DNA from: Jackrogersella multiformis | Lineage: Eukaryota > Ascomycota > Sordariomycetes > Xylariales > Hypoxylaceae | Direction: 5' to 3' | Length of the DNA stretch: 64,000 nt | NCBI GenBank assembly: GCA_902806575.1 | Contig: CADCXD010000009.1 | Coordinates: 620,001 to 684,000, forward strand | In this document: one piece after another, positions 1-11,139 of the stretch | Position numbering within the stretch: position 1 is the first letter of the stretch | How the letters are laid out: each line of letters begins with the position of its first letter | Program-made: the position numbers and the translations under genes | Notes under the pieces: generated by a model | Databases searched by the model: none | Told to the model about the DNA's origin: nothing | Seen by the model: the letters and a program-made list of their open reading frames with translations, nothing else

Positions 1-899
1 CATTAGCTAATTAGATTTGTATTATTCGTGAATCATGTCTCATTCCATCAATATTGCTTCATATCACTGTCATTGATACCTATTCATCGGAAAGATGCAT
101 ATATCTTCGTACATTTCTAGGCAATGATACTTGTAAGTAACGGGGCTTTATGTAAATAATGGGTTTAACCCCGCTCATTTCCCCCTTACAAATTTGCTAT
201 CCCTTAATTATGTAATCAATCACCTACTGCTAGCAGCAACACATACCTGACCTATGAGTTACTCAAATAAGTACTGCGAGGGATAGAAAACATATGGTGC
301 AAGATAGTGTTATTATTACGATCTATACACGGTACCTAGTGCATTTAATCTGATGGCGGACCCCCGGCGAGTTAAATTTGACCACACTTGAAGCAAGGAG
401 TCTGCCTGGCTATCTCTTCAGCATTGTGCTTCGTTCTACATATTCTCACGATTGCTAGAGTCCAGTGAGGGCCCAGATTATTGTACTAGGGCACCGAGAC
501 TGGGAGCAATGCACCCGCGATCACGTAGCAACTGAATGCCACGAACGAAAGCGCCGACTCGGCATATATCGTCTCGTGGGCTGTGATATTGTCGCAACAT
601 AGACATGGTGTGTTATCATATAGTTGCATGAAGAGTACCTACCTAGGTACTTAAGGATGGCATCGTTGGTAACAGTATAGCTACCTACCCAACATTCACC
701 TCCTACCTACTGGTACCCAGGTAAGTAGGAGGTGAATATAAGTGTCTACCATGGGCCGGATTGCTGTTCCATTCATACAAATGGTTCGGCTTATCCAGGT
801 CGGCCTGAAGAATACAATAAAAGAGCCCACTGCTAAAGAAAAGCTACAAGAGGGTGCATGTCGTGTCCTGCGTTAAGGAGTTAGTAGGCATGGCGCTGA
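1..899. other. Intergenic sequence, no gene seen
   Basis: This is AT-rich sequence without a supportable reading frame. It contains a strong inverted repeat at 694-737 (described separately) and copies of the CCTAGGTA-type motif near 640-660. It borders the NACHT relic on its right. Confidence 0.6.
694..737. repeat. 17-bp inverted repeat (hairpin)
   Basis: The arm at 694-710 (ATTCACCTCCTACCTAC) is repeated in reverse complement at 721-737 with a single mismatch, around a 10-base loop. The arms contain the TACCTAC unit seen across the window's intergenic DNA. No coding frame covers it. Confidence 0.75.
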
Positions 900-1112
900 A
901 GCATACTCCCAGGCCAATGTGGATCAAAGGTGACCTGGGAAAGGACAAGACTATGTTCTTGATTACTATCGAAGATGAGCTGGAGAAGCAGCTGGTATAA
1001 CTGCAGACGTCAGATGCCGTTGCTGTGGTGCTCTCCTACTTCTTCTACCAGGTCACGAATAAGGATACGAATGGATGACACCACAGCTGTTTTCAGGGGC
1101 ATAATCTACCAG
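900..1112 (+). pseudogene. Degenerate NACHT-NTPase (NLR/HET-like) fragment
   Basis: Conceptual translation from about 920 gives WIKGDLGKDKT followed by a helix ending in DELEKQ. After an in-frame TAA at 998 the same frame continues with VVLSYFFYQ and a TNKDTNG stretch. After a TGA at 1076 and a frame change comes TAVFRGIIYQ (1083-1112). This order matches the P-loop and following region of fungal NACHT-type STAND NTPases, whose usual Walker A is GDPGKGKT. Relative to that consensus the P-loop carries P-to-L and G-to-D, each explicable by a C-to-T or G-to-A transition. No flanking HET, ankyrin or WD40 region is visible. It is a dead fragment of a gene of the self/non-self recognition class. 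Family assignment rests on about 70 residues. Confidence 0.65.
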
Positions 1113-1637
1113 TGTGGCATATAAAGGTATGGCTGGTTGTTTTAAGTTCTGAGTGTAAAACAAAGTGGATAAAACCTATCAAATTCTTGAAGAGCCTTGT
1201 TGGTGGACGGTGGACGGTGGACGGCAAACGTGAATAATATACCAAACATACCGTGAAAAGCATGGGCAGGCTCAGGCAGGTGCTAACACCACCCCTAGGC
1301 AACTTCCCCGGCACTGAACAAAACTGCACCTCCCAAGTCCAACGTGCCTTCTTCGTCACCTACCATATTTCACGGATCGAACGCGTTTCTCGGGTTACAC
1401 CTCAAACTTACATCAACTTTCCTTTTTCTACAACTCAGGCAAACTATCTCCATTCTTCCTCCTCTCTCTTCCCATACCTCCTACCGGCATGATTATAACA
1501 ACAATAGATATACCCCAAAGAGGAACAAATGACTCGAAGGATCAAGATCTTTCTTACTCTACAGTCTTTGATTTCGAGACTCCTTTTAGGTATATTATAC
1601 TCGGTTGAAACACGTGACACGTCGCCCCTTTTTCAAG
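1113..1637. other. Presumed 5' region of rec8
   Basis: No gene is visible. A perfect tandem repeat of three GGTGGAC heptamers lies at about 1202-1224. A pyrimidine-rich stretch (about 1420-1500) precedes the rec8 start and fits a fungal promoter or 5' UTR. Confidence 0.5.
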
Positions 1638-3894
1638 ATGTTCTACAGCCACGAAAGTATGTCCTAGCCCTTGAACCCTATCAAACATGTCATCGATACC
1701 TAGCTTACATGATGTTTCAGTTCTGACGAGCCGACAATATGGCGTTGCTACTATCTGGTAAGTGATTTACATCGCCTGATGCCAGTGTTTCTTGTTTGTG
1801 GCTATAATGGGTGATATAGACTCGAGCTAATGTTTGAAAGGCTCGTCGCCACCGTTGGAAAGGGGACAAGCACTAGGAGGGTGACTCGAAAGGCTATACA
1901 AGAGGTCGATGTACAAAAGGCATGTGGAAAGATCATCGAGCCGGGTGCTCCGGTGGCCCTGCGCCTTCAGGGCCAGCTCCTTTATGGTGTATCGCGTGTA
2001 TATAACCAGCAATGCGCATACATGTTGGCCGACCTGCAGAAGATCCAGACGCACATGCATATCTTCTTCACCAGGTTTGGTGAAAATCAGACTGATCCCG
2101 AGGCAGGGCTGACAAGGTAAGAACCCGCCACCTCTTTCCTGGACATGATTACCAAGGTTGAAAGTGGGAATTATGAAAGCCTGGTTGCAACTGACACATT
2201 CTTTTTGTAGGCCGGAGAACCTTTTAATCATGAACGACCCGGATTTTGTCCCCGATATTAGGCTTCCCCAGTTCGATCTTGATGCTCTAGTAGCTAGCAG
2301 TCAAGCAACTAATAAGACATCTTCTCAAATGTCCCCTCTTGAAAGCTCTCTTCTTTCGGGTTCGCACAGTCCTGGACCGGGTTTCAACATCCAACTTGAC
2401 CTTCGTTCGGAATCTTCTGGTCATAGAGGCTCCCCTTTCGGTCTTCAGGGCCTGTCGTCTTCGCAGAAGCCTGAAGGTGGACATATCATTATCCCCCAAG
2501 AGGACGACTTCGCAGGAGCGGAAGACTGGGGAATGGAGATAGACGAGAACGGAAACATCATCGAAGTAAACGAACCTGTCATAGTCCAAGACGAACTTGA
2601 TTTACCTCCATTTCCGACCTTAGAAGGTGAACCCCAAGAACAAGCGAACCCCGAGCAGCAGAATCAACCAATTATGGATAACGAAGGGGATATTATTATG
2701 GGCGAAGCACAACCGGCAACTGAGGTTGTTCCACAACAACCGCGCCGAGATGATCATAATGCCTTCCTATCTGACGATCACCAACCCCTCCAGGCACCTT
2801 CCCGTCGAAAGAGGAGGCCTCGTATCTTGCATGCCGACGAGCAGACCCAAATCTCAAGAACCATCATGAACAAGTGGCAAGATAATTACTTGGAGAATTG
2901 CACTGGTAAGAAGGTACGACCGACCGGGGGAGCACAGTCGAAAGCAAACGCCATGCTCCTGACGTTCGGCTTTGGTCTAGGAAATATCGGCCAGAGCTTC
3001 GGCGTCCCAGGAATGGCCCATCCTCTTGCTCTCGACTTCTCGGGCGACTCGCTATTCACTACTGTTACCGGACTCGCGGTGCTGGAGCCTCCCCACGGCA
3101 GGCGTCGATCCGCATCCGAACAGATTGAAGACGACGAGGAAAACGGGCGCCGAGTGAGACCGCGACTCGGAAGCTACGATATCCAGCAAGGCCGCGGCCT
3201 GGAAAGCGACGGCATCTTCGGCCAAGACGAGCAGCAAGTCCCCAGCTCCCCCGAGGTCGGCCGAGAAGCTCAAGCGCCCATGTCCGACCACCTATCCTCA
3301 GCTCTGCGCATGCCTTGGAACCGAGGCTCCTCCGCCGTGCCAGGCTCGTCACTCCGTGGGTCCGCCCAGAAGGGCCGCATTCCCTCCAGCCCCCTGGCAG
3401 GCCGCGGCAGCATCCAAGACATTGTGCGCTACAGCGACGGGTCGCTCGGTGGCGACGGCGGCCTGGACTTCGGCCTCGGCGGGCAGTCGTCGCGCGCCAA
3501 CTCCTTCGAAGGCTTCCAGGTAGGCGAGGAGGAAGCAGGACCCCAAGGCAGAGAACAAGAGCAAGAAAAAGCGCAGGCGCGGGACGGGTGGCCGACCCTC
3601 GACGTCGAAGGGCGCAACTTCCTCTCATTCATGCAGGCCACGGCCCGCGACAACGGCGAGCGCCGCCTCGACGAGGACTTCGACCTCGACCGCAGGTGGG
3701 TCGCGTTCGAGGACGTGTTCCTGCCCCGCGACACGCCCCGCGACACCGCCGCCCACGCCTTCTACCACACCCTGTGCCTCGCGAACCAGGGCCAGCTCGA
3801 GGTCCAGCAGGAGAGCGAGCCGCAGGTGGCCTTCGGCGGCATCTGGGTCGGCGTCAAGATGGCCGGTGTTGCCGCCGCCACCGCCGCGGCGTAG
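1638..3894 (+). CDS. rec8: Meiotic cohesin kleisin subunit Rec8
   Basis: Rec8 is the kleisin that closes the cohesin ring between the Smc1 and Smc3 heads on meiotic chromosomes and is cut by separase. Exons read as 1638-1656, 1721-1757, 1841-2116 and 2211-3894, giving about 671 residues. The first exon encodes only MFYSHE plus one base, and the spliced N-terminus continues ILTSRQYGVATIWLVATVG, the Rad21/Rec8 N-terminal domain. Next come KAIQEVDV, the KIIEPGAPVALRLQG block, YGVSRVYNQQ and a helix ending in MHIFF. The middle (about residues 120-560) is acidic and low-complexity, as in other kleisins, and holds a KRRPR basic patch. The C-terminus (about 585-665) has a short winged-helix-like segment with TAAHAFYHTLCLANQG. 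Rec8 is preferred over mitotic Rad21 because of the KIIEPGAPVALRLQG block and the short C-terminus. Third positions become almost wholly G/C towards the 3' end. Confidence 0.88.
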
Positions 3895-4698
3895 CCGAGC
3901 GCGAACCGCAAACCTGGACTCGTTCTCGTTCTCGCACGAACACGAGGCGGGAGAGTCTCCGGCAGTATTGGGGTTTTGTTCACCACGGCCTACCGATGAA
4001 CACAGCTGTATCACTTGTCGGGTGGAGATATCATAGGAGGGATCGCTTCATCTTCCCCACACGGACATCAGTATTCGAGGAGATCTAGCGGGGAGCTGAC
4101 TAGCTAGCTACCTGGCTAACAGGAGAAGGGGGTTTGATTTGTGGCGCGACATATTGCTCAAGCTCGAGTTCGAATTTCGAATTTCGAATTTCGATTTCGA
4201 TTTCTAGGCTCTTGAGCTAGCTACCTCCCCACCTAGGCTAGGAACCTAGGTAGTTTAGGAGATGTGATTAATGGATGGATGGACGGATACATAAGATGAG
4301 GGATAAGAGATGAGATATCTGGAGAGGACAAAGATGTGGCTCGGCTGCAGACATAGGACGAAGTAATATGAGGGACGACGAGGTCATCCGATATTTCTGC
4401 TGTTAGGTAGAGAGATACATACGCGCGTATGTACGTTGTAGGATTTGCTTTTGCTTCTGCTCTTCTCAAGTAGAATGCTGGAGGATTGTCTAAATGAAAT
4501 GCTTTCTATTTGATAATTCATTCGTGGTGGTTCACGAAGGGGGCACTGGCTGGTCCTATTGATATTGGGGATCTGATTATCCGTCTAACTACGGATTTAT
4601 AGAGTGACTAATTACCTACGTACATATTTGCGCCACTCAAGCTTAGATACCTGACTACCGAATCTAGGTAGGTACTTATTGCAGATATACCAATTTAT
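3895..4698. other. Convergent 3' intergenic region
   Basis: This separates the convergent rec8 and Rab escort genes and contains no gene. A microsatellite of TTCGAAT-like units lies at 4169-4204. Motifs of the CCTAGGTAG type occur near 4230-4255 and 4665-4675, and several CTAGCTAGCTACC runs are present. Confidence 0.55.
4169..4204. repeat. TTTCGAA/TTTCGA microsatellite
   Basis: Heptamers of the form TTTCGAA are followed by hexamers TTTCGA over about 36 bases in the 3' intergenic region. Each unit contains or nearly contains the palindrome TTCGAA. Confidence 0.8.
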
Positions 4699-6556
4699 CT
4701 AATCATAAACCTCCTCGTCGTCATCGGCCACGCCCTCGCGGTCCTGAAAGACCATGTACTCGTCCCCCGCGGCGTCGTCTCCCATGACTAGCTTCCAGGC
4801 GTCCCTAACCGCGTCTAAGCAGCTGTCGTCGAAAGCCAGATTTAGAGACGGAGAGGCGAACGCGAAGGTAGATGTGCTGCCGCGGGTTGTGTGCGAGGGC
4901 TCCCGGGCGCTGAGGGATTGCTCGTAGTGGAGCTTGTACAGACAGATGGGTGCGGGGGCGTCCGCGGGAATAGCGGCGGATAGGAGAGCGCTAAGGGCGG
5001 ACTCGAGGCGCTGAGTGGACTGTGGTGTTGCTTGAGTGGTCAGGTAGAGTACACCTACGCGCGGAGAGCATGGCACTGGTTAGCGACTTCTTTCTCATCT
5101 AGATGTGCCAAGTGAATAAATAAAAGTTTATAAAAATTTGGTGCGATCAGTTTGTCAGAGGTTGTTTTCCTCAGCGCGAAGGCTCGGACAATGTAGATAA
5201 GTATTCGTTATGTTGGATCATCATAACACCAGGGAGTAAGAAGGCTAGAAGCAAAGAGAAAGAAATATGGTAACTTACTTTGACCTGAGGGGCACTCTCC
5301 TGTCTCGCTAGAATGCACTAATGCGTGGATTGGGCTGTCTGATGATGCCGAATTGTCATCCGTAAATGAACCGCCTGGGAAGGCTACAACTACTACCGCT
5401 GGGGTTGGTGCGCCTTCTACCACGACCTCGAACAATGCCTGCAAAGGCGAGTTGACTACAGCAACAAGTCGGCTGATAGCTTGTTTACCGGATGCTACCT
5501 TATCCTGTGATGTGACTAGCTTTGCCGTGCGGACTGATACTTCATTTGACAAACCGAGGGAGATTTCGTCGTTGCTGGAATCAACGTTGACCTCTGCCTT
5601 TGTATCAAGCATGTACACGCTGCCGCCGACGGCCCCAGCACGACATGCCACCTGCGCAATCTCCGACAAGCCGCCCCATTTAGGGTACACAGCACAGAAA
5701 CCGGATCCAAATAAGCCCATGGAAGTGAGGTGACGATGGATGATAGCTAAACCATCTGCCACTGTTATGCAGCTATCCAGCGAAAGGGTCAAAGCGAGGA
5801 TATACTTCTGTAAATTCGCATCTAGCTTGAACTCGCCAGCCAAGAATTCGGAGAGCGGCTTATGCTCCTGACCCTGCCAAACGGGTTTCTGATCATCGGA
5901 GTCGTAGTCGATGACGAACTTGAGGAACTTCATCAACGACCGTTTGGATCTAACGGGTATGGATTGTGTAGAGAATACGTCCTCTCGACTGCTAGGTATC
6001 CGGGCCAGCTTGGAGCTAGCATCGCTGCCTTCTGCGTCATAGACGAAGAATGAGCCGACTGCTAGGAACTCGACCTGCCTGTATGCTCTCGATGACACGA
6101 GCTGTGCTAGCAGCTTCGATCGGGTGTGGATGATCTGAGGCGCTAGGGCGAGCGAATACGCCCTGGGAAATGATAGGCCATGATTCGCAGCTTCTGGGTG
6201 CTTCCAGACACTTGCATTCTTGAAGATGCTCTGTTTGTTCAACTCTCCCGTCGGCAGACCACCATCCGTAGTCAAGTCATGTGTTCCAGCATTGACAGCA
6301 GCCCAGCTATCCGCCTCCTGAAGACTAAAGGCAGCCTCGTGCTCGCCGTAGTAATCATTAGGGTCAATATGAAGTATGCGTTTCTTCGACCGCGACAGCG
6401 ATCTTCAAGGCGGAAGCAGGCTAGGTCAGTCAGATCAAGCTCCGGACAATTGTATTGCTGGAGGGAGAATGTGTTTGCTTACAGAGCCAGTAGCGACTGC
6501 TGCAGACCCATGCCGCAGATCACCACGTCCCATGGCTCTTCTCCCAAGGATTCCAT
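4699..6556 (-). CDS. mrs6: Rab escort protein (Mrs6/REP, geranylgeranyltransferase component A)
   Basis: REP presents newly made Rab GTPases to the Rab geranylgeranyltransferase and delivers them to membranes. The exons (6556-6483, 6402-5279, 5054-4699) give about 517 residues. The N-terminus has the GDI/REP FAD-like dinucleotide fold, WDVVICGMGLQQSLLALSLS, followed by ILHIDPNDYYGEHEAAFSL. The central part has RAYSLALAPQIIHTRSKLLAQLVSS, VGSFFVYD and the FGSGFCAVYPKWGGLSEIAQ block typical of the GDI superfamily. The tail is acidic. The second intron was closed at the TAG before 5054 because this restores GECPSGQSVLYLTT; an alternative acceptor at 5076 would add about seven residues. It is longer than GDI (about 450 residues) and lacks the GDI C-terminus, which favours REP. 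Its start faces a short intergenic region next to rrp43. Confidence 0.86.
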
Positions 6557-7333
6557 TGCTGGATGGAAGAAGATCAGAGAAAAAGGTTCCGAAGTTGTTT
6601 TCCGAAAAATTGTTGAAGAGAAATGCACTAGAGCTGAGTCTAACTAAGGTGGAGCCTAATCTAATCTACGGCCGCCGAGAATCCGTATGTGCACGGACCA
6701 TCAAGCTAAAGCTGAACTCCGCTAAATTAAATGCCCCATTTAATACATTTCTTCCTTTTCTCTTTTCTTCAACAATCACCGCTCTCCAGTATCCAACGTT
6801 CTCCTGCTCCGAAGCGCCACGATCCTGGTTTATTGAGTGGCCTTTCAGTAGGCTACTCGCTTCACTGAGCGGCAGACCAAAAACGTCGTCCCGTATCTAC
6901 TGTCCTGGATTAATTAATACCTGATAGGATGGTTCGAAGGGTTGATACATCTCACTTCGAAGTGTCCATGTTTATAGAGTAGAATTATACTGCTATTTGT
7001 TAAGTTACGAGTTATATTATCATTCTGATGTCTAAGCGTACGAGGTGCTCAATTATTAAATTGGTGTGTATTAGTCGTTGATGAATGTCACACTTAGGCG
7101 CGTGCGTATCTATTCACAACCTGGGATACCTAGGGTATTTTACATATATCAAGGATATATTAAAGTTGGTTGCAAACAAATCGGCACTTGTAAACGTAGA
7201 CGTTACCTCTGATGTCGGTTCCAATGGTAATCTTCATTAATTCATGATCACCTTCATAGCAGCTAGATCTCCTATGCAAGTCTTGGCTCTATGGATGTTC
7301 GTGCAATATTACTTCGGGTATCTCAAGTGACTT
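6557..7333. other. Intergenic sequence between REP and rrp43
   Basis: This AT-rich spacer holds the presumed REP promoter and the rrp43 3' end. I see no supportable gene in it. An open frame at 6376-6924 overlaps the REP first exon and intron on the other strand and is treated as spurious. Confidence 0.5.
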
Positions 7334-8356
7334 TTATTGTAAGACAGCGCGGAACTCCTTCCACCGTGCTCCCGCCACAGCAGCAAACTGCTTCATCAGC
7401 GCAGGTCCGACCACAGTTCCGCCATTCTTCGATATTGCCAGACTCTTCATCTCCCCCTCGGTATTATCCACTATCATCGTCACGGTTTCATCGCACAGGC
7501 TCTCCTCTAGTCTATCTGGGTCTACGAGGATCCAATACTGCCCGCCGCCTTTTTTCTGCCTCTCCTGAGCCGTAAACACGGCTGCTGTGCACGCCACCGG
7601 TAGTCCGCGTATGCTTAACGGAGCCGGTTCTCTTGATTCACTCGGTCGAGAGCATAGTACCATTTCCCGGTCCACATCCCAGTACGCGTGAGGAAGCTTG
7701 GTATCTCGTAGAGCGGCTAGTATTGCCGCCCAGGCCACGTCGAACGGGTTTCCGTCGAAGGAAATGAACAGTACGTCGATGTACAGTACCCAGTACGCCT
7801 TGGCCTCCTTCAATGCCTCCTCGGCCGAGCCTTCCCCATCCTCTATCTCCCCTTGAACTTGCGCATCAGGTCTGTCGTAGTATATCCGCAAGTCTCCGGC
7901 ATCCAACAGCTTCGAGCTATGAAGTAACGAGAAGAGGCGGGTACTCAGAGTCTGCGCCAGCGTGGTCGGGGGCACGCCCGGGAGGAAGTTGGGAGCGCAT
8001 CCGGTCGCCAGCTCGACGTTCGGCACCAGCAGGTCGTATTCTCGGAGCTCGTCGTGACTCGTGCTGTCGCCAGCTTGCGGCGCGCGGTAGTTCGGGATCT
8101 GCGAGGTGAGCAGGGTCTCGCCGCGCACGCCGCAGATAACTGTCGTGTCGCCCGAGCGAACTACCGCACTGCCGTGTGCGTGTGAGAGGGAAGATGTGTT
8201 GACGCTGTACGGACGTGCTTGCCGCGGCTGTCGACCGTTTGTACGCGCGGATGGCGTCGATGGATCGGGGGATTGGAGGTTCGCGAGCAGGAATGGATGA
8301 GGGGTGAGTTTTGCGAAGGTCGCGCTTGAAAGCGTTAGAGAACTTGGTGCTGCCAT
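7334..8356 (-). CDS. rrp43: Exosome complex subunit Rrp43 (RNase PH-like)
   Basis: Rrp43 is one of six RNase PH-fold subunits of the exosome ring, which degrades and trims RNA in nucleus and cytoplasm; in eukaryotes the ring is catalytically silent. The single exon encodes 340 residues, a little longer than typical members. The first RNase PH domain contains YSVNTSSLSHAHGSAVVRSGDTTVICGVRGET (about residues 50-82), the usual start of the fold, and VELATGCAPNFLPG. The second half has SFDGNPFDVAWAAILAALRDTKLPHAYWD and an ISKNGGTV segment near the end. A serine-, proline- and arginine-rich insert replaces the RPDGR element seen in related subunits. The upstream gene on the same strand, the SnoaL-like gene, ends about 300 bases away. 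Confidence 0.85.
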   Translation of the reverse strand: MAAPSSLTLSSATFAKLTPHPFLLANLQSPDPSTPSARTNGRQPRQARPYSVNTSSLSHAHGSAVVRSGDTTVICGVRGETLLTSQIPNYRAPQAGDSTSHDELREYDLLVPNVELATGCAPNFLPGVPPTTLAQTLSTRLFSLLHSSKLLDAGDLRIYYDRPDAQVQGEIEDGEGSAEEALKEAKAYWVLYIDVLFISFDGNPFDVAWAAILAALRDTKLPHAYWDVDREMVLCSRPSESREPAPLSIRGLPVACTAAVFTAQERQKKGGGQYWILVDPDRLEESLCDETVTMIVDNTEGEMKSLAISKNGGTVVGPALMKQFAAVAGARWKEFRAVLQ

Positions 8357-8658
8357 TTCAATGGCGCAGATATTGTATCTGCGTTATTGAGGAATTTGGT
8401 GTTTACGAAGGTCATGGTGAACGATCTGAGAGGAACGATTTTGAAATTTGGGCTGGACCCAATGCAGCCTCGCGGGGCCGGTTCTATAGAGTGGGTCTAT
8501 AATGAGGTCATGGCCAATCAATCATAGCTGATCTACAAGGCTGGCAGGGATCTAAGCACCCCGCTAAGCATGGTGACTTTGATAAGATGAGATTATATTA
8601 CCAATTCAACTTCAGCTCTCCTTTCATCCCTCAAAGTTCAACACAATATTCCTCCCCC
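8357..8658. other. Short intergenic spacer
   Basis: This holds the presumed rrp43 promoter and the 3' end of the SnoaL-like gene, both on the minus strand. I see no gene or clear element. Confidence 0.5.
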
Positions 8659-9196
8659 CTATGACGATCTCTGAATTGCTGATACTAATGGAGAACCATC
8701 TATATAATAAGCAGCACTATTAACTAAACCCTTATCCTCTCCAGACGTTACTAAGTGGATAACTGCGAAGGCTGGGACCACAATCTTCTCCTTCTCTGGA
8801 TCATTCTGAACCTGCCATGTTACGTGGCACGACTGGTAGATCTTATTATCTACCATATCTACCATTCATAACTGTTAGTCGCTTAGATTACAGGGAATAT
8901 GGCACAAAAACTTGATCTTACCGAAACTTTCAATCTCATGGTGCATCGTCTCCAGTTTCCCCCAAGTTGCACCGAAGAGGTTGCGGAACGCATCCAGTCC
9001 CTCCATCAAGGGTACATTTCCAAACTGCACCTTCGCATCCTTCGTATATATATCTGCTAGCCTAGACGTATCTAGCGAATCATTTGCCGCATGGAACTTG
9101 GTGGTTTATAAGCTATGGCAACCTGTCTAAGGAGGCTCAACTCACCCTTTGCAGCCACGTTTGGACTTCAGATTGTGTTGTCGGGACGAAAGCCAT
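8659..9196 (-). CDS. SnoaL/NTF2-like small protein
   Basis: Three exons (9196-9146, 9096-8922, 8858-8659) give 141 residues. The protein reads MAFVPTTQSEVQTWLQRFHAAND, then DIYTKDAKVQFGNVPLMEGLDAFRNLFG, then HHEIESFDMVDNKIYQSCHVTWQVQ, and near the end AFAVIHLVT. That succession (helix, strand with a DAKVQFG-type turn, helix, then four strands) is the cone-shaped alpha+beta fold of SnoaL-like/NTF2-like proteins. Members include polyketide cyclases, isomerases and non-enzymatic binding proteins, so the substrate cannot be inferred. The family is common in Pezizomycotina. Intron phases are consistent at both junctions, and the first intron is only 49 nt. Confidence 0.72.
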
Positions 9197-11139
9197 GGTC
9201 TTAAAAACTTCTTGGGATTGCTTTTAGCTATGATATTGGAAATCTCTAATGATGGATGTCATATTGATCCCTTCAGTTCATTTCTTACCAGGTAGGTATA
9301 CTTAAATTTTTCGAGCTGACCTACTTACCTCTGAATGCTTACCTAATCATGAACACCACCATTTACCCTTTCGGGGAAGGTTGAATTAGATGACTAAAAG
9401 ATAGATGTTCATATCAGTAAGAACCCATCCTTGCTGATATTTAGCATAAACGACAGTAAGCAGACTCAGGAATGGTACGGAAACTTAGGTCAATATTTAT
9501 TGCTCCTAACATGTTTGACTATTAAGGAGGTGGTATTAATTTGCCATGAACGTTGACGTCGCTGTCCGACTCCTTCTATGAGTTGCTCGAATCTCATCTC
9601 ACCAGATAGTAAATACATACCTACCTGTGGTGCCAGTAATCTCAGTAGCAAGGTAAATTTTATTTTCGTGTCATTTAGAGAAATCCAGTGTCTCACAACC
9701 CACCACTCCAGTGTAAGGTGATACTTAACCTACCTAAGTATGGACAAGATTATAAAAGGTGGTTTAATATGAGATAAACACTTAGGTTAAAGCTTAACTA
9801 GAAAAGCCGTTGCCCTTTCTACCGCTCCTTCTACCGTCCCTGCCTCATTTCCTCTTTAATAAGCTAACAGTGTATCATAAAGGTTATGATTCCTTTTCGT
9901 CAAATCTTGGCAACTGTCACTTATCAACTACATGATCAGTTACTTCCACTATATTATGTAGGAGGCTTCTTTTTGGACTTGGTGAGCAATATGACAAACA
10001 CGATGTCATATTAGTAACACGATGTGTCTATACCTTAATACGTACATCTGCAATTATGACACCAAGATTATACCACGGTGTGATACCACTGTACTAATGT
10101 TACATGTACACATAAATGCGCAAATAGAAAACCTTGTTAAACCAAATTCAAATAAAGCTTTCGATTTTGTTTCGCTCCATAATCTCCTCCATTCTATTTA
10201 AACCTTTCGCCATGAAAATATTTCCATCAACTTCTCGTTCTAGGGCTTTCTTCATCGAAAATCAAACACATCCAATCATAAACCTACAATAAACGCATAA
10301 ATATCCTAGGTTATATCAGTATCCCATTAATTAGCCACAGGACAGATATGCCAGATCAAATAACCATCGATCTAATGGTAGAATGTCGACTTCTAATGAA
10401 CAAACATAGTGGCATAACCGGCACTCTTCCAAGGTTGTCACAATCAATCAACATAACCATGGTTCCTGCCTCAGCGGTAATATGGTCCAGAACTGAGACT
10501 AGAGCTCTTGCCTCAACTGCTAACGAGAACTCAGGCTAATACCACCACTCTTAACCCGTTATGGGACCATCCCCTCCTGCCTTGGTTGTTGATAGATGCT
10601 CGCACCCTGACAAACGAGGAAGTGCCTACTTCTTGCCTCGGGACTACTTAGCCTCACAGGAAGGAGTCAATGTCGACATCGACAAGAAAACCCACCATTC
10701 CAGTATCGGCATCGACGAACAACCAGCAATCCCTACGCGAAAATCAGTAGCACCAACTCGAAAGGCCGTTCGTCCGACTGTTGAACTAGCCAGATGTACA
10801 AGATGTGACGCACCCGAGATAGACCATAACGGACGAGGACACAATGACGCCAGCCCAATCCCAAGATTCTGGCAAGGACGACGCCCCAAAGGCGCTGATT
10901 GCTCCGCCAATTGGACTCTTCTAACGCCCCGCTCAATGTCGTCAATGGAACTAGTAGGGAACACTGCTGCAGGAGAAGCAAAATCTTCGAGATTGTCGTC
11001 TGTGAACAAAGGACGACGGCTTCTTGGAGTTTGTATTACAAGGGTGGCGCATGGTAGCTCTGCCCCACGATCAGGATTTTCTCCCGCCACTCTTGTAATG
11101 CGTCCTAGGTATCTAGGACAAACGTAACAAGCGCCGTGA
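9197..11139. other. AT-rich gene-free block, left of gypsy relic
   Basis: This is low-GC, stop-rich sequence with several CCTACCTA motifs (for example near 9615 and 9730). The more GC-balanced part at 10560-11130 keeps a 188-codon open frame on the plus strand that I cannot assign. Its position directly upstream of the integrase relic suggests it may be decayed retroelement or neighbouring repeat sequence. Confidence 0.5.

Noticed and set aside
3065..3628. 187-codon antisense frame over the rec8 3' region
   Set aside because: Arginine-rich shadow of the real exon.
10561..11127. 188-codon open frame left of the integrase relic as a gag or other retroelement gene
   Set aside because: No CCHC knuckle, protease or polymerase motif is visible; only its position hints at a retroelement.
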